Program-made: the position numbers and the translations under genes
NCBI GenBank assembly: GCA_947594025.1
Contig: CANQDZ010000013.1
Coordinates: 1-38,036, forward strand
Length of the DNA: 38,036 nucleotides
Source: Candidatus Gastranaerophilales bacterium
Lineage (GTDB): Bacteria > Cyanobacteriota > Vampirovibrionia > Gastranaerophilales > Gastranaerophilaceae
Direction of reading: 5' to 3'
Shown here: piece by piece, positions 1-7,666 of the stretch
Numbering within the stretch: position 1 is the stretch's first letter
Layout of the letters: each line of letters starts with the position of its first letter
Notes under the pieces: model-generated
Told to the model about the DNA's origin: nothing
Databases searched by the model: none
What the model saw: only the letters and a program-made list of their open reading frames with translations

Positions 1-732
1 CCAACCGTTATCACAAATTATCAGAAAAAGATGTACGTAACCCAGCTTAAAAAAACGTACAACAACCTATCAAACGGTTTTAGAACCATAATGGCAAATG
101 ACGGTGTTACAAAGCTATCCGATACCACTCTCTGGTCAAAATTGCCGTCAGAGCATTTTTATTCAGAGGATATTTTACAGAGTAAAAGTGCAGATTTTAA
201 AAATGAATTTTTTAAAACCTTTAAGGTGGCTGCAGTATATGGCAAGGAAAACCTTCCCAAGGAATATGACTTTCAATATAAGGGTTTAAACGGCGATGCC
301 CCAGGGTCGTTTGGTTCTGCAGTTTATTTAGCGGACGGCACTTTTTTATTTTTTGAATTATACAAAACTCCGGAAGCAGTGAATTGTAATGGCAGCAAAG
401 AGTGTTCTTCTTTAAAAGAATTTCAGGAAACAAGAAACACTAAAACCAAACTTTGGCAACATTTAGGTTATATAGTTATTGATGTAAACGGACCAAAGGG
501 TCCTAATATCGTTGGTCGTGATTTATTTGGATTTTTTATAGGCAATGACGGCGCATTATACCCTTATGGCGGTGCCGATTATGCTGTTGCCGCAGATTGC
601 GAATACGACAATCTTGACTCTTGTGAGTACTATTGGAAAAATGAAAGCGGTGAAATAGCATGCACTAAAAGTTCCGATGGTTTAGGCTGTCCAGGACGTA
701 TCATGGAAGAAGGGTGGGAGATGAGGTACTAG
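1..732 (+). CDS. prepilin-like (type IV pilin/pseudopilin) protein, 5' end cut by the window
   Basis: The reading frame is open from base 1, so the start and hydrophobic prepilin helix lie outside the window. The first visible residues (PTVITNYQKK) match the segment just after that helix in the complete paralogue at 32642-33475, and the two stay collinear to the end. Shared landmarks are TTLWSK, the DVNG..PN..GRD block, GNDG.LYPYGGAD, a set of paired cysteines and a C-terminal GR.ME.GW.M.Y signature. The paired cysteines suggest disulfides in an exported domain. By family this would be a pilin-like subunit processed by prepilin peptidase and assembled into, or displayed at, a type IV pilus-like machine. 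The pilT retraction motor gene lies just downstream on the opposite strand. The family assignment is firm, the exact role is unknown. Confidence 0.85.
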   Translation, partial: PTVITNYQKKMYVTQLKKTYNNLSNGFRTIMANDGVTKLSDTTLWSKLPSEHFYSEDILQSKSADFKNEFFKTFKVAAVYGKENLPKEYDFQYKGLNGDAPGSFGSAVYLADGTFLFFELYKTPEAVNCNGSKECSSLKEFQETRNTKTKLWQHLGYIVIDVNGPKGPNIVGRDLFGFFIGNDGALYPYGGADYAVAADCEYDNLDSCEYYWKNESGEIACTKSSDGLGCPGRIMEEGWEMRY

Positions 733-737
733 AAACT

Positions 738-1143
738 TAATTTTTGAACTTCGATGAAGTTCAAAAATTAGGCGGGCTTCGCCCATAACATTTGATAGAT
801 TTATCTTAAAATTAGATAGTTCTTGATATTGATTTAGGGGGCTGAGCCCATAATACTCGAAAAATCTACCTTAAATTCAGATAACTCTCGAGGATTTAAT
901 TTTCGGGAGTTATATTTTTTAGCTTAACTTTTGGACTTTTTCGAAGTCCAAAAGTTAGAAGGCTGCGCCTTTAACACTTGATAAATCTATCCCAAATTTA
1001 GATAACATCCGATATCACTAGGGGCTTCGCCCTTAACATTTGACGGATTTACTAAAATGACTCTTAAAAATAATTTTTTGAGAGTCATTTTAGTTTAAAT
1101 TTAAGCTTCTTTGAAGTTTAAAAGTTGAGGAGGGTGTTCCCCT
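738..1143. repeat. cluster of diverged composite hairpin repeats between convergent genes
   Basis: This 430-bp gap holds several diverged copies of a composite unit. Part A is a long A/T-rich hairpin: 738-751 pairs perfectly with 757-770, 925-938 pairs perfectly with 944-957, and a weaker copy lies at about 1098-1123. Part B is a short G/C hairpin: GGGCTTCGCCC at 774-784 and again at 1022-1032, GGGCTGAGCCC at 839-849, GGCTGCGCC at 961-969, and a GGG/CCC relative near 1133-1142. Part C is a unique-looking stretch resembling AACATTTGATAGATTTATC, with copies at about 787-819, 852-885, 973-1006 and 1036-1053. No ORF of note is present. It looks like an REP- or MITE-like element that multiplied and decayed. 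Confidence 0.75.
1053..1092. terminator. bidirectional rho-independent terminator
   Basis: Bases 1053-1064 (TAAAATGACTCT) are the exact reverse complement of 1081-1092. The stem continues inwards through a wobble pair and an A-run/T-run to about 1070/1075. It lies between two convergent genes (prepilin ending at 732 and pilT ending at 1164), so it can terminate transcription from both sides. Confidence 0.75.
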
Positions 1144-1163
1144 CACTTTTATATAGCATAAAA

Positions 1164-2261
1164 TTATGTGTTCATAGCTGTCGGTGCAGCCGTAAGCCCC
1201 ATCATTCTTGCTAAATCGTCAGGGTGTTGTGATTTTGCAAGTGCATCTGCCTGATCAATTAATCCTGCTTTAAATAAATCCCTTAATGCCATATCCAATG
1301 TCTGCATACCCAATCCTGCACCGGTTTGTATTGTAGAATAAATTTGTGCCGTTTTGTGTTCTCTGATTAGGTTTGAAATTGCGCTGTTTACAATCATGAT
1401 TTCTTGCGCCATTACACGCCCTTGCTTATTTATGCCGTCCGGAGCAAGTTTCGGCAGCAATGTTTGTGAGAATACCGCAACAAGTGTCGTAGATAATTGT
1501 AAACGGATTTGTTGTTGTTGGCCTTCCGGAAAAGCGTCTACAAGACGGTCAATTGTTTGGGAAGCAGATGAGGTGTGAAGTGTTGCAAACACTAAGTGAC
1601 CTGTTTCTGCGGCAGTTATTGCAAGCGACATACTTTCAAGGTCACGCATCTCACCGATTAGAATAACGTCAGGGTCTTCACGAAGTGCTGATCTTAATGC
1701 GTTTGAAGTTGAATGTGTGTCTTGTCCTAATTCCCTTTGATGAACTATACTTTTTTTAGAGCTGTGAATAAATTCTATAGGGTCTTCAATTGTTAAGATA
1801 TGCTCTGCACGAGTACTGTTGATGTAGTCTATCATGGCTGCAAGTGTTGTAGATTTACCTGAACCCGTAGGTCCCGTAACAAGAACAAGTCCTCTCGGTC
1901 TGTCTGAAACTTTTTTTACAATTGAAGGTAAACCCAACTGTTCAAATGTCGGAGGATTTGTATTAATACTACGAAATGCTGCCGCATAACAGCCTTTATC
2001 TCTGTACATGTTAACCCTGAAACGACCTACGCCATGAAGTCCGTATCCAAAGTCTAACTCCCAGTCTTGTTCCAATATACGTCTTTGTTCGTTTGTTAAA
2101 ATTGGGAACAATACGGTTTCAACATCTTCTGCTGATAAAACAGGCATGTTTGTTCTCATAAGTTTGCCGTCAATTCTTATAACAGGCGGCAAGTTTGCTG
2201 ATATATGTAAGTCACTTGCGCCTTTTTGCATAACAAGTTCAAGCATTTCTTCAATTATCAT
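1164..2261 (-). CDS. pilT: type IV pilus twitching-motility ATPase PilT
   Basis: 365 residues, full length for PilT, the hexameric ATPase that powers pilus retraction at the inner membrane. All secretion-ATPase motifs are visible: Walker A GPTGSGKST (130-138), Asp box TIEDPIEF (157-164), Walker B DPDVILIGEMRD (196-207) and His box TGHLVFATLHT (220-230). The N-terminal PAS-like domain begins with the PilT-typical KGASDLHI. The start is supported by a GGAG Shine-Dalgarno a few bases upstream. It is transcribed alone, convergent with the partial prepilin gene and divergent from the export-gate operon. The short PilT-type length and the absence of a PilB N-terminal domain argue against the extension ATPase. 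Confidence 0.95.
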   Translation of the reverse strand: MIIEEMLELVMQKGASDLHISANLPPVIRIDGKLMRTNMPVLSAEDVETVLFPILTNEQRRILEQDWELDFGYGLHGVGRFRVNMYRDKGCYAAAFRSINTNPPTFEQLGLPSIVKKVSDRPRGLVLVTGPTGSGKSTTLAAMIDYINSTRAEHILTIEDPIEFIHSSKKSIVHQRELGQDTHSTSNALRSALREDPDVILIGEMRDLESMSLAITAAETGHLVFATLHTSSASQTIDRLVDAFPEGQQQQIRLQLSTTLVAVFSQTLLPKLAPDGINKQGRVMAQEIMIVNSAISNLIREHKTAQIYSTIQTGAGLGMQTLDMALRDLFKAGLIDQADALAKSQHPDDLARMMGLTAAPTAMNT

Positions 2262-2370
2262 AGAGTCTCCGTTTCTTTTATGAATATATTCTACAATTTG
2301 TTTTACTAAAAGTAAAGAATATTAAGAAATATGGCTCATAAAGTGTAGAATGTGGCAAAATGTAAAAATG

Positions 2371-2399
2371 TTGCCTCGAGAAAGAGCGATAATTATAAT
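2371..2399 (+). promoter_or_regulatory. sigma-70-type promoter of the export-gate operon
   Basis: TTGCCT (2371-2376), a 17-bp spacer and TATAAT (2394-2399), about 24 bp upstream of the ATG at 2424. A GAGGGAAG Shine-Dalgarno lies in between. Confidence 0.7.
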
Positions 2400-2423
2400 A
2401 TAAGAGGGAAGTAGTATCCGAAA

Positions 2424-3620
2424 ATGAACGTTTTAGATAAACAAAGAAATAATCAGAAAAAAAATATATTTTCTCAAACCGATTGGATTGAGAAAGCGCT
2501 GGTTTATCCTATTGAAGCTGCTTGCCAGGAATTTTGGGAAGATAGGTATGAATTTATATTTCAATCTTTAACGGAAAGTTCATCCGTCAAAAATGATTTG
2601 GCAACAAGAAGGGAATTATTTTTTGCTAAAAAATTTGATGTAGGGCAAAGCAGAACGGTTGTTGTGAGATTTTCTTCAAATTTTGTGAGAGTTTTTCTTC
2701 ATGCTTATTTAGCTTCCTCAAGCCCTCAATTCGATTTGTCTAAGTTAAGCGAACTTGAAGCAAAAGTGTTTAATTCTTTTGCGCAATTTATTTTTGATAA
2801 AATCAAAACACATTTCATTGATTACAATGCGCTTTCAAGTGCGGATAAAACTGTTAAAGGCAATTTAAATTTAACCTTATGTGTCAGAAAAGGTGTTTTC
2901 CCGAGCGGAAAAATATCTTTAACATTGCCGAAAAATCTTATTTCTTTAAAAGAATTAAACATAAAGGAAAACTTTACTCTTGATGATTTTCTGCAAAGTT
3001 CAACCATGGTGAAGTTAAAAGCAGGTACGACAAGAATTACTCTTAATGAGCTCAAAAGTTTATCTAAAGATGACATTTTACTTTTAGAAAACAGCAGTAT
3101 AAATGCTATGAAAATAAAAACTAAAAACGTTGAATCAACTTTTAAAGTAAGTCCTGACCCGACTTTAATTCTTGATTTAGACGAAAACGAACTCAAAAAT
3201 TTTGAAGGAGATAATATGGTTAAAAACGTTTGGGATGATATACAAATTGAAGTTAGCGCGGAATTTAATAAAGTAAAAATGACCCTTGGAGAATTAAAGC
3301 AATTGACTTCAGGAATGGTTATTGACCTCGGCGATATTTTCGATAATAAAATTTCTCTGGTTGTTGAAGATAAAGTAGTTGCCAAAGGGAATTTAATTAT
3401 TATAAATGATAAATACGGTGTAAAAATAGACGAAATAATTTCCGATAACGATGAAATTAAGAATGATGTCGTAAAAACAAACATTAATAACAGTAATGCA
3501 CAGGCACGCACCCCTAAACCTCAGACGCAGCCCGCAGCAAAACCGATTGAGTCTGTTGAGGCGGCTGACATAGAAACTGACGAAGATTTTGATTACTCAA
3601 ATGTTGAAGAAGGAGAATAG
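2424..3620 (+). CDS. FliM/FliN-family C-ring protein with two SpoA domains
   Basis: 398 residues, first gene of a cluster leading into fliO-P-Q-R. Residues 20-170 form a FliM/CheC-like region with helix LSELEAKVFNSF at 108-119. Residues about 193-250 resemble a SpoA domain (LKAGTTRITLNELKSLS). Residues about 269-341 are a clear second SpoA/FliN domain (VWDDIQIEVSAEF, LGELKQLTSGMVIDL, VAKGNLIIINDKYGVKI). Residues 342-398 form a low-complexity acidic tail. SpoA domains build the cytoplasmic switch or sorting ring under the export gate. A FliM-like part plus two SpoA domains in one chain recalls the SctQ protein of non-flagellar type III systems as much as flagellar FliM+FliN. The family call is secure, flagellar versus secretion use is not. 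Confidence 0.8.
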   Translation: MNVLDKQRNNQKKNIFSQTDWIEKALVYPIEAACQEFWEDRYEFIFQSLTESSSVKNDLATRRELFFAKKFDVGQSRTVVVRFSSNFVRVFLHAYLASSSPQFDLSKLSELEAKVFNSFAQFIFDKIKTHFIDYNALSSADKTVKGNLNLTLCVRKGVFPSGKISLTLPKNLISLKELNIKENFTLDDFLQSSTMVKLKAGTTRITLNELKSLSKDDILLLENSSINAMKIKTKNVESTFKVSPDPTLILDLDENELKNFEGDNMVKNVWDDIQIEVSAEFNKVKMTLGELKQLTSGMVIDLGDIFDNKISLVVEDKVVAKGNLIIINDKYGVKIDEIISDNDEIKNDVVKTNINNSNAQARTPKPQTQPAAKPIESVEAADIETDEDFDYSNVEEGE

Positions 3621-3626
3621 GTAAAA

Positions 3627-4073
3627 TTGGGACACTATCTTATTAATTTTACGGTTTATCTTCTTGCAATGACGGGTGTTGTATTCCTTGCATTTATAGT
3701 GTGGAAGAATGTGACAACCATAAAAAACGGAATGTCAAAAAGCTCTATGAAAATAGAGGATTCGCTCAATCTCGCACCAAGAAAAAACCTATACATCATA
3801 AGAATAGAAAACGAAAGATTTCTAATTGCATCCGATGCCGATAAAACAACCTTCTTATCAAAGCTTGAAGATAACGAGGGAAATGCTTTCGTGGAAATTC
3901 AAGATGCGGTTAATAAGCAGGATGTTGAAGATGAAATTACCTCAAAAATTAAATTAAAAGAGGTTAGCGAATTGGAAGATTTAAAAGATGAAAATATCGG
4001 AATAACAAAAGAAAAAAGCAAAAAGCCCGTGAATATTTTGCAGGAATTGGTACATCAAAGAGGTAAAAACTAA
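3627..4073 (+). CDS. fliO: FliO-like export-gate assembly protein
   Basis: 148 residues. One membrane helix at about 5-26 is followed by a short beta-rich cytoplasmic domain with the FliO pattern (IEDSLNLAPRKNLYIIRIENERFLIAS) and a charged tail. FliO helps assemble the FliP ring of flagellar export gates. The start is taken as TTG at 3627, since AAGGAG lies about 11 bp upstream and the first in-frame ATG would cut the membrane helix. It sits between the C-ring gene and fliP, with its stop directly abutting the fliP ATG. Sequence conservation in this family is low, so position counts as much as sequence. Its presence favours a flagellar origin because injectisomes usually lack FliO. Confidence 0.65.
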   Translation: MGHYLINFTVYLLAMTGVVFLAFIVWKNVTTIKNGMSKSSMKIEDSLNLAPRKNLYIIRIENERFLIASDADKTTFLSKLEDNEGNAFVEIQDAVNKQDVEDEITSKIKLKEVSELEDLKDENIGITKEKSKKPVNILQELVHQRGKN

Positions 4074-4715
4074 ATGGATATATTGCTTAAAGATTTAAAC
4101 CCTGTTATACAACTGCTTGTCATTATGACAACTTTTTCTCTTTTGCCGTTTGTTTTTACCTGCATGACATCTTTTTTAAGATTTTCAATCGTTTTTGGTT
4201 TACTAAAAACAGCTCTCGGTACTCAACAGGTTCCGCCCGCAATGGTGCTTGTAGGACTTGCAATGGTGCTTACAATATACACAATGGCTCCGACGTTCGA
4301 TGCAATGTATAAAGCAGGTGAGGTTCCTTACAAACAAACAGGGGACTTGGTTCTGGCAATAAAAAAGGGGTCTGAGCCTTTAAAAGAATTTATGCTAAAA
4401 CAAACACGCCAAGAGGATTTAGCCTTTTTTGTCGAAAAAACAAGAGCAGCATTGCCTGAGACTCCGGAAGAAATATCAATTTGGGAAGTTGCGCCCGCTT
4501 ATATAATATCAGAACTTAAAACGGCATTTGAAATAGGCTTTATAATATTTGTTCCGTTTATCGTGTTAGATATCGTTGTTGCGAACATTTTGCTGGCGCT
4601 TGGTATGTTCATGTTATCTCCGACTATTATTTCTCTCCCCTTTAAGCTTCTTATTTTTATTGCGGTTGACGGTTGGAGTTTAATTGTTAAAGGATTAGTA
4701 GGGAGTTATAACTAA
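4074..4715 (+). CDS. fliP: flagellar/type III export gate protein FliP
   Basis: 213 residues with four predicted membrane helices. Family signatures are MTSFLRFSIVFGLLKTALGTQQ (broken here as MTSFLRFS and TALGTQQVPP at 46-55), ELKTAFEIGFIIFVPF before helix 3, and ANILLALGMFMLSP then SLPFKLLIFI near the C terminus. FliP forms the pentameric core of the export gate with FliQ and FliR. The chain starts directly with the first membrane helix and lacks the cleaved signal peptide of many flagellar FliP proteins, a trait shared with injectisome SctR. Its last base overlaps the fliQ ATG by one base, consistent with coupled translation. Confidence 0.93.
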   Translation: MDILLKDLNPVIQLLVIMTTFSLLPFVFTCMTSFLRFSIVFGLLKTALGTQQVPPAMVLVGLAMVLTIYTMAPTFDAMYKAGEVPYKQTGDLVLAIKKGSEPLKEFMLKQTRQEDLAFFVEKTRAALPETPEEISIWEVAPAYIISELKTAFEIGFIIFVPFIVLDIVVANILLALGMFMLSPTIISLPFKLLIFIAVDGWSLIVKGLVGSYN

Positions 4716-5200
4716 TGGAAATATTGATGGAATATTTATCAAAAGGTTTTGTAATAATGCTCATGGTGTCATTGCCCTGTGTACTCGTTGCGGCGGGAAT
4801 TGGCTTAATTGTAGGTATCTTGCAGGCAGTAACTCAAGTTCAAGAACAAACAATTGCTGCGGCGCCTAAAATTTTGCTTGTATTTTTGACCATTATTATT
4901 CTCGGTGCCTGGTATGTAAAAATAATTTCAGATTATATTTATCAAGGGGCAAATCTTGCCTTTGAAGTTATTCCGCAGACGGAAAGCTTTGTCTTGCCCT
5001 CAAACTATTATAAACACACAAGACCCTTTATGTATGAGATGTCAGATGCGGTAAAGCCAAACGGCACCGTTGATGAAATTATGAAAAATCCGGGTAAAAT
5101 TCCTTGGGCTGATAATCTTGAAAAAGAAAGATATGACGGCAGACGCGGAGATAAGCCTTCACCTAACTTGATTGAACGCAACAAGATAATGGGAAGATAA
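4715..5200 (+). CDS. fliQ: export gate protein FliQ with long C-terminal extension
   Basis: 161 residues against a usual length near 89. The first 85 residues are a normal FliQ/SctS: helix 1 at about 13-35, the signature QAVTQVQEQT at 37-46, helix 2 at about 51-75. FliQ surrounds the FliP/FliR core of the export gate. Residues 89-161 are an unexplained hydrophilic tail, rich in Pro, Asp, Lys and Arg, in the same frame with no stop, so the extension is not an artefact of a missed gene boundary. SLPCVLVA in helix 1 and VQEQT are closer to injectisome SctS wording than to typical FliQ. It overlaps fliP by one base, and fliR follows after 1 bp. Confidence 0.9.
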   Translation: MEILMEYLSKGFVIMLMVSLPCVLVAAGIGLIVGILQAVTQVQEQTIAAAPKILLVFLTIIILGAWYVKIISDYIYQGANLAFEVIPQTESFVLPSNYYKHTRPFMYEMSDAVKPNGTVDEIMKNPGKIPWADNLEKERYDGRRGDKPSPNLIERNKIMGR

Positions 5201-5201
5201 T

Positions 5202-5981
5202 ATGAACAGTTTTGTTGCGGAATTTGCAAAAATTTTTCCTGAATTAAATATAGCACTCGGTGCGGGGATTATGGTGTTTACAAGAATGCTCGGTCTTTTT
5301 TGTATGGCGCCTGTATTCGGGAGAAAAGAAATCCCTTCAATGGTTAGAATTGCGCTTGTTCTTGTCTTGACCGTTATTGCAACAATGGTGATTAAGCCGT
5401 CTCCTGCGCCAAACGGAACATCTTTGTTCTTGGCTATGTTCTTAAATTTTCTATTCGGTTTGCTCATCGGTTTTATTGCAAATTGCATTCTTCAGGCGGT
5501 TATGGCAGGGGGCGACATTATAAATATGCAAATGGGTATGTCATCCGCAACCGTTTTGGACCCTTCGACAAAGCAAAATACATCTGTTTTGGGCAACTAT
5601 TTTACATTTTTAGGGCTTCTTATTTTTATTTCAATGGGCGGTGTTTACTGGCTTTTTGAAGCTTTTTTGAGAAGTTTTGAAATATTCCCTATGTATAGCG
5701 TTAATTTTGATGTGACAGCGGTTGCAAATCTTGAATATGTAACTATGGTGACCGCAAATATTTTATACATGGGAATGCAAATAGCGGCTCCCGTTTTGCT
5801 TGCAACTTTAGGACAAGATATTATCCTCGGTATTATTTCAAAAACCGCACCTCAGGTAAACGTTTTCCAGTTGTCATTTCTTTTTAAACCCTGTCTGGGT
5901 GCCGTAATTCTTGTTTGGATTTTACCTAATATTGTAGAGGCAATTTCTCAGTATATTACTCAGTACGCCAATATTTTTTAA
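5202..5981 (+). CDS. fliR: flagellar export gate protein FliR
   Basis: 259 residues with about six membrane helices. FliR-type signatures are FTRMLGLFCMAPVFG near the N terminus, the GGDIINMQMGMS block followed by DPSTKQNTSVL, and ISKTAPQVNVFQLSF near the C terminus. FliR caps the FliP5FliQ4 gate and completes the export pore. A GGGAAGA Shine-Dalgarno overlaps the end of fliQ. The operon ends here: flhB and flhA, which usually follow, are not in the window. Confidence 0.92.
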   Translation: MNSFVAEFAKIFPELNIALGAGIMVFTRMLGLFCMAPVFGRKEIPSMVRIALVLVLTVIATMVIKPSPAPNGTSLFLAMFLNFLFGLLIGFIANCILQAVMAGGDIINMQMGMSSATVLDPSTKQNTSVLGNYFTFLGLLIFISMGGVYWLFEAFLRSFEIFPMYSVNFDVTAVANLEYVTMVTANILYMGMQIAAPVLLATLGQDIILGIISKTAPQVNVFQLSFLFKPCLGAVILVWILPNIVEAISQYITQYANIF

Positions 5982-5995
5982 GTGATGACAACTAT

Positions 5996-6024
5996 TTGCG
6001 CAACAAAGCAAAATGTTTTAAAAT
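5996..6024 (+). promoter_or_regulatory. putative promoter of the PAS/GAF histidine kinase gene
   Basis: TTGCGC (5996-6001), 17-bp spacer, TAAAAT (6019-6024). The ATG at 6032 lies 7 bp after the -10 box and has no Shine-Dalgarno, so the transcript would be leaderless or nearly so. Confidence 0.45.
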
Positions 6025-6031
6025 ATTGATT

Positions 6032-7666
6032 ATGAGCAGGATTTTTAAAAATCTATACAATAATTGGACAGAGCCGGTTTTAGTGCATGATTTAAAAAAT
6101 GATGTTTTGTATCAAAATAAATCCTTTGAAAAAACATTTGGCAAAATCGATTTAAAAAACTATAAGCATGACTTAAAAAAAATAGATTACAAATTTTATT
6201 TTGATGTTTGCGTCCTTCAAAGCGACAACATAACAACTTATACCCCTATATATAATGCGCTAAAAAGTGAATATAACTTTGGCTGCTATTGTATTTATCA
6301 AAAGGATGACAGCGAATATCTGAATTTTGTAATAAAAACCATTAATCTTAAAAATTGGAAAATAGTTACTTTTTATAATGTGACAAGAGAAATGCGCGCC
6401 CAAACCTTGGAAGAAGAAAATAAAAGATTAAAAATCCAAAATCAGCAATTTGCGCTAACCAACTCAAAAGCACAAAATCAAGCGGTTAAAATGGCGCTTC
6501 TAAACAGAATTATAAATACAATAAGAAAAACAATCGATATTAAAAATCTTATTGAGACAACATTCAGCGAATTAAGCATTATGTTTAATGCCAACAAGAT
6601 TTTATTTTTAGATAAAGACTTCAAAACGGAATATGCTTTTTCACCTAAAGAAAATCATAAAAAAGGAGAAAGCTTTAAATTTCATGAAGGCAGTGTTGAA
6701 AGGCTCTATAAGGGCGAAATCATTGTAAGTAAGGAATTGAATGAAAGCAGGGTTCCCGCGACAAAAATCCTAATGCCGATTTTAAACAGAGATGTTCTGC
6801 TTGGTGTTTTTGTGATTTATACTCCCAATAAAGAAATTCAAGACGAAGAAAAAGAGTTCTTAACAAGCATTTCTATCAATATTTCAAACGCTATTTTGCA
6901 GGCAGAGCTTTTTAAAGAGATTAATGTAAAAAACAAAGAGCTGGAACGCGCCTTTAAAGAGTTGAAAGAAACGCAGCTTCAGCTTATAAATTCGGAAAAA
7001 ATGGCGTCTTTGGGTCAGCTTATTGCGTCCGTTGCACATGAAATAAACACGCCTTTGGCTTCAATTTCAGCAAATAATGAGATTATGAAAAAGATTTTTG
7101 ACTCATACAAAAATGAAATGCTTGATGAGATAAATGATATTGATAAAGAGGCAATAAAAAGAATTACAAATATTGTTAGGTCTTTAAAAAGATTTGTAAG
7201 GCTCGATGAAGAAGAAAGACAAATGGCAAATATAAACCAAGAGCTGGATTTAACGCTGACCCTTTTAAAACAAAAAACAAAAAACAATATAACGGTCGTA
7301 AAAAATTATGGCGACATTCCAAATATAAATTGTTTCCCAAATATGCTAAATCAGGTATTTTTAAACATCTTGATGAACGGCATTCAAGCAATTGAGCAAA
7401 ATAAAAAAGAGGGCACAATTACAATTTCAACAAAATCCGATAATAAAAATCTTGTAATTGAAATATCCGATAACGGTGCAGGAATTGACGAAAAATATAA
7501 GGATAGAATTTTCCAAGCAGGATTTACGACAAAAAAAGTGGGCGAAGGAACAGGACTCGGACTTGCAATATGCAAAAAAATTGTCGACGAACACAAGGGC
7601 ACAATTGATTTTTCAAGCAAAAAAACCAAAGGCACCACTTTTAAAATAGTTCTTCCCGTTGCCTAA
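6032..7666 (+). CDS. soluble PAS/GAF sensor histidine kinase
   Basis: 544 residues from the ATG at 6032, with no membrane segment. Order: PAS-like N-terminal domain (about 8-120), coiled coil (120-155), GAF domain (about 160-290), second coiled coil (295-322), HisKA with phospho-acceptor His336 in SVAHEINTPL, then HATPase with N box NILMNGIQAI, DNGAGI and GTGLGLAI. It should autophosphorylate in response to a cytoplasmic signal and pass phosphate to a response regulator not encoded nearby. This soluble build resembles NtrB/FlrB-type kinases that control motility genes, and it follows fliR, but a functional link is only inferred. A TTG at 5996 would add 12 residues but falls in the putative -35 box, so the ATG is preferred. 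Its stop overlaps that of the convergent glycosyltransferase by 4 bp. Confidence 0.88.
   Translation: MSRIFKNLYNNWTEPVLVHDLKNDVLYQNKSFEKTFGKIDLKNYKHDLKKIDYKFYFDVCVLQSDNITTYTPIYNALKSEYNFGCYCIYQKDDSEYLNFVIKTINLKNWKIVTFYNVTREMRAQTLEEENKRLKIQNQQFALTNSKAQNQAVKMALLNRIINTIRKTIDIKNLIETTFSELSIMFNANKILFLDKDFKTEYAFSPKENHKKGESFKFHEGSVERLYKGEIIVSKELNESRVPATKILMPILNRDVLLGVFVIYTPNKEIQDEEKEFLTSISINISNAILQAELFKEINVKNKELERAFKELKETQLQLINSEKMASLGQLIASVAHEINTPLASISANNEIMKKIFDSYKNEMLDEINDIDKEAIKRITNIVRSLKRFVRLDEEERQMANINQELDLTLTLLKQKTKNNITVVKNYGDIPNINCFPNMLNQVFLNILMNGIQAIEQNKKEGTITISTKSDNKNLVIEISDNGAGIDEKYKDRIFQAGFTTKKVGEGTGLGLAICKKIVDEHKGTIDFSSKKTKGTTFKIVLPVA

Noticed and set aside
738-1143. CRISPR-like array
   Set aside because: The repeats are diverged, unequal in spacing, each itself a hairpin, and no cas gene is near. 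They fit REP/MITE-like elements better.
2363-2392. sigma-28 (flagellar) promoter before the export-gate operon
   Set aside because: AGCGATAA at 2385-2392 matches 6 of 8 bases of the flagellar -10 box, but the only TAAA upstream is at the wrong spacing (18 bp), and a near-perfect sigma-70 promoter overlaps it.
2822-3511. 229-residue ORF on the minus strand
   Set aside because: It lies wholly inside the FliM/FliN-like gene and encodes Ser/Leu/Phe-rich low-complexity sequence, as expected for the complement of an A-rich gene; no Shine-Dalgarno or promoter.
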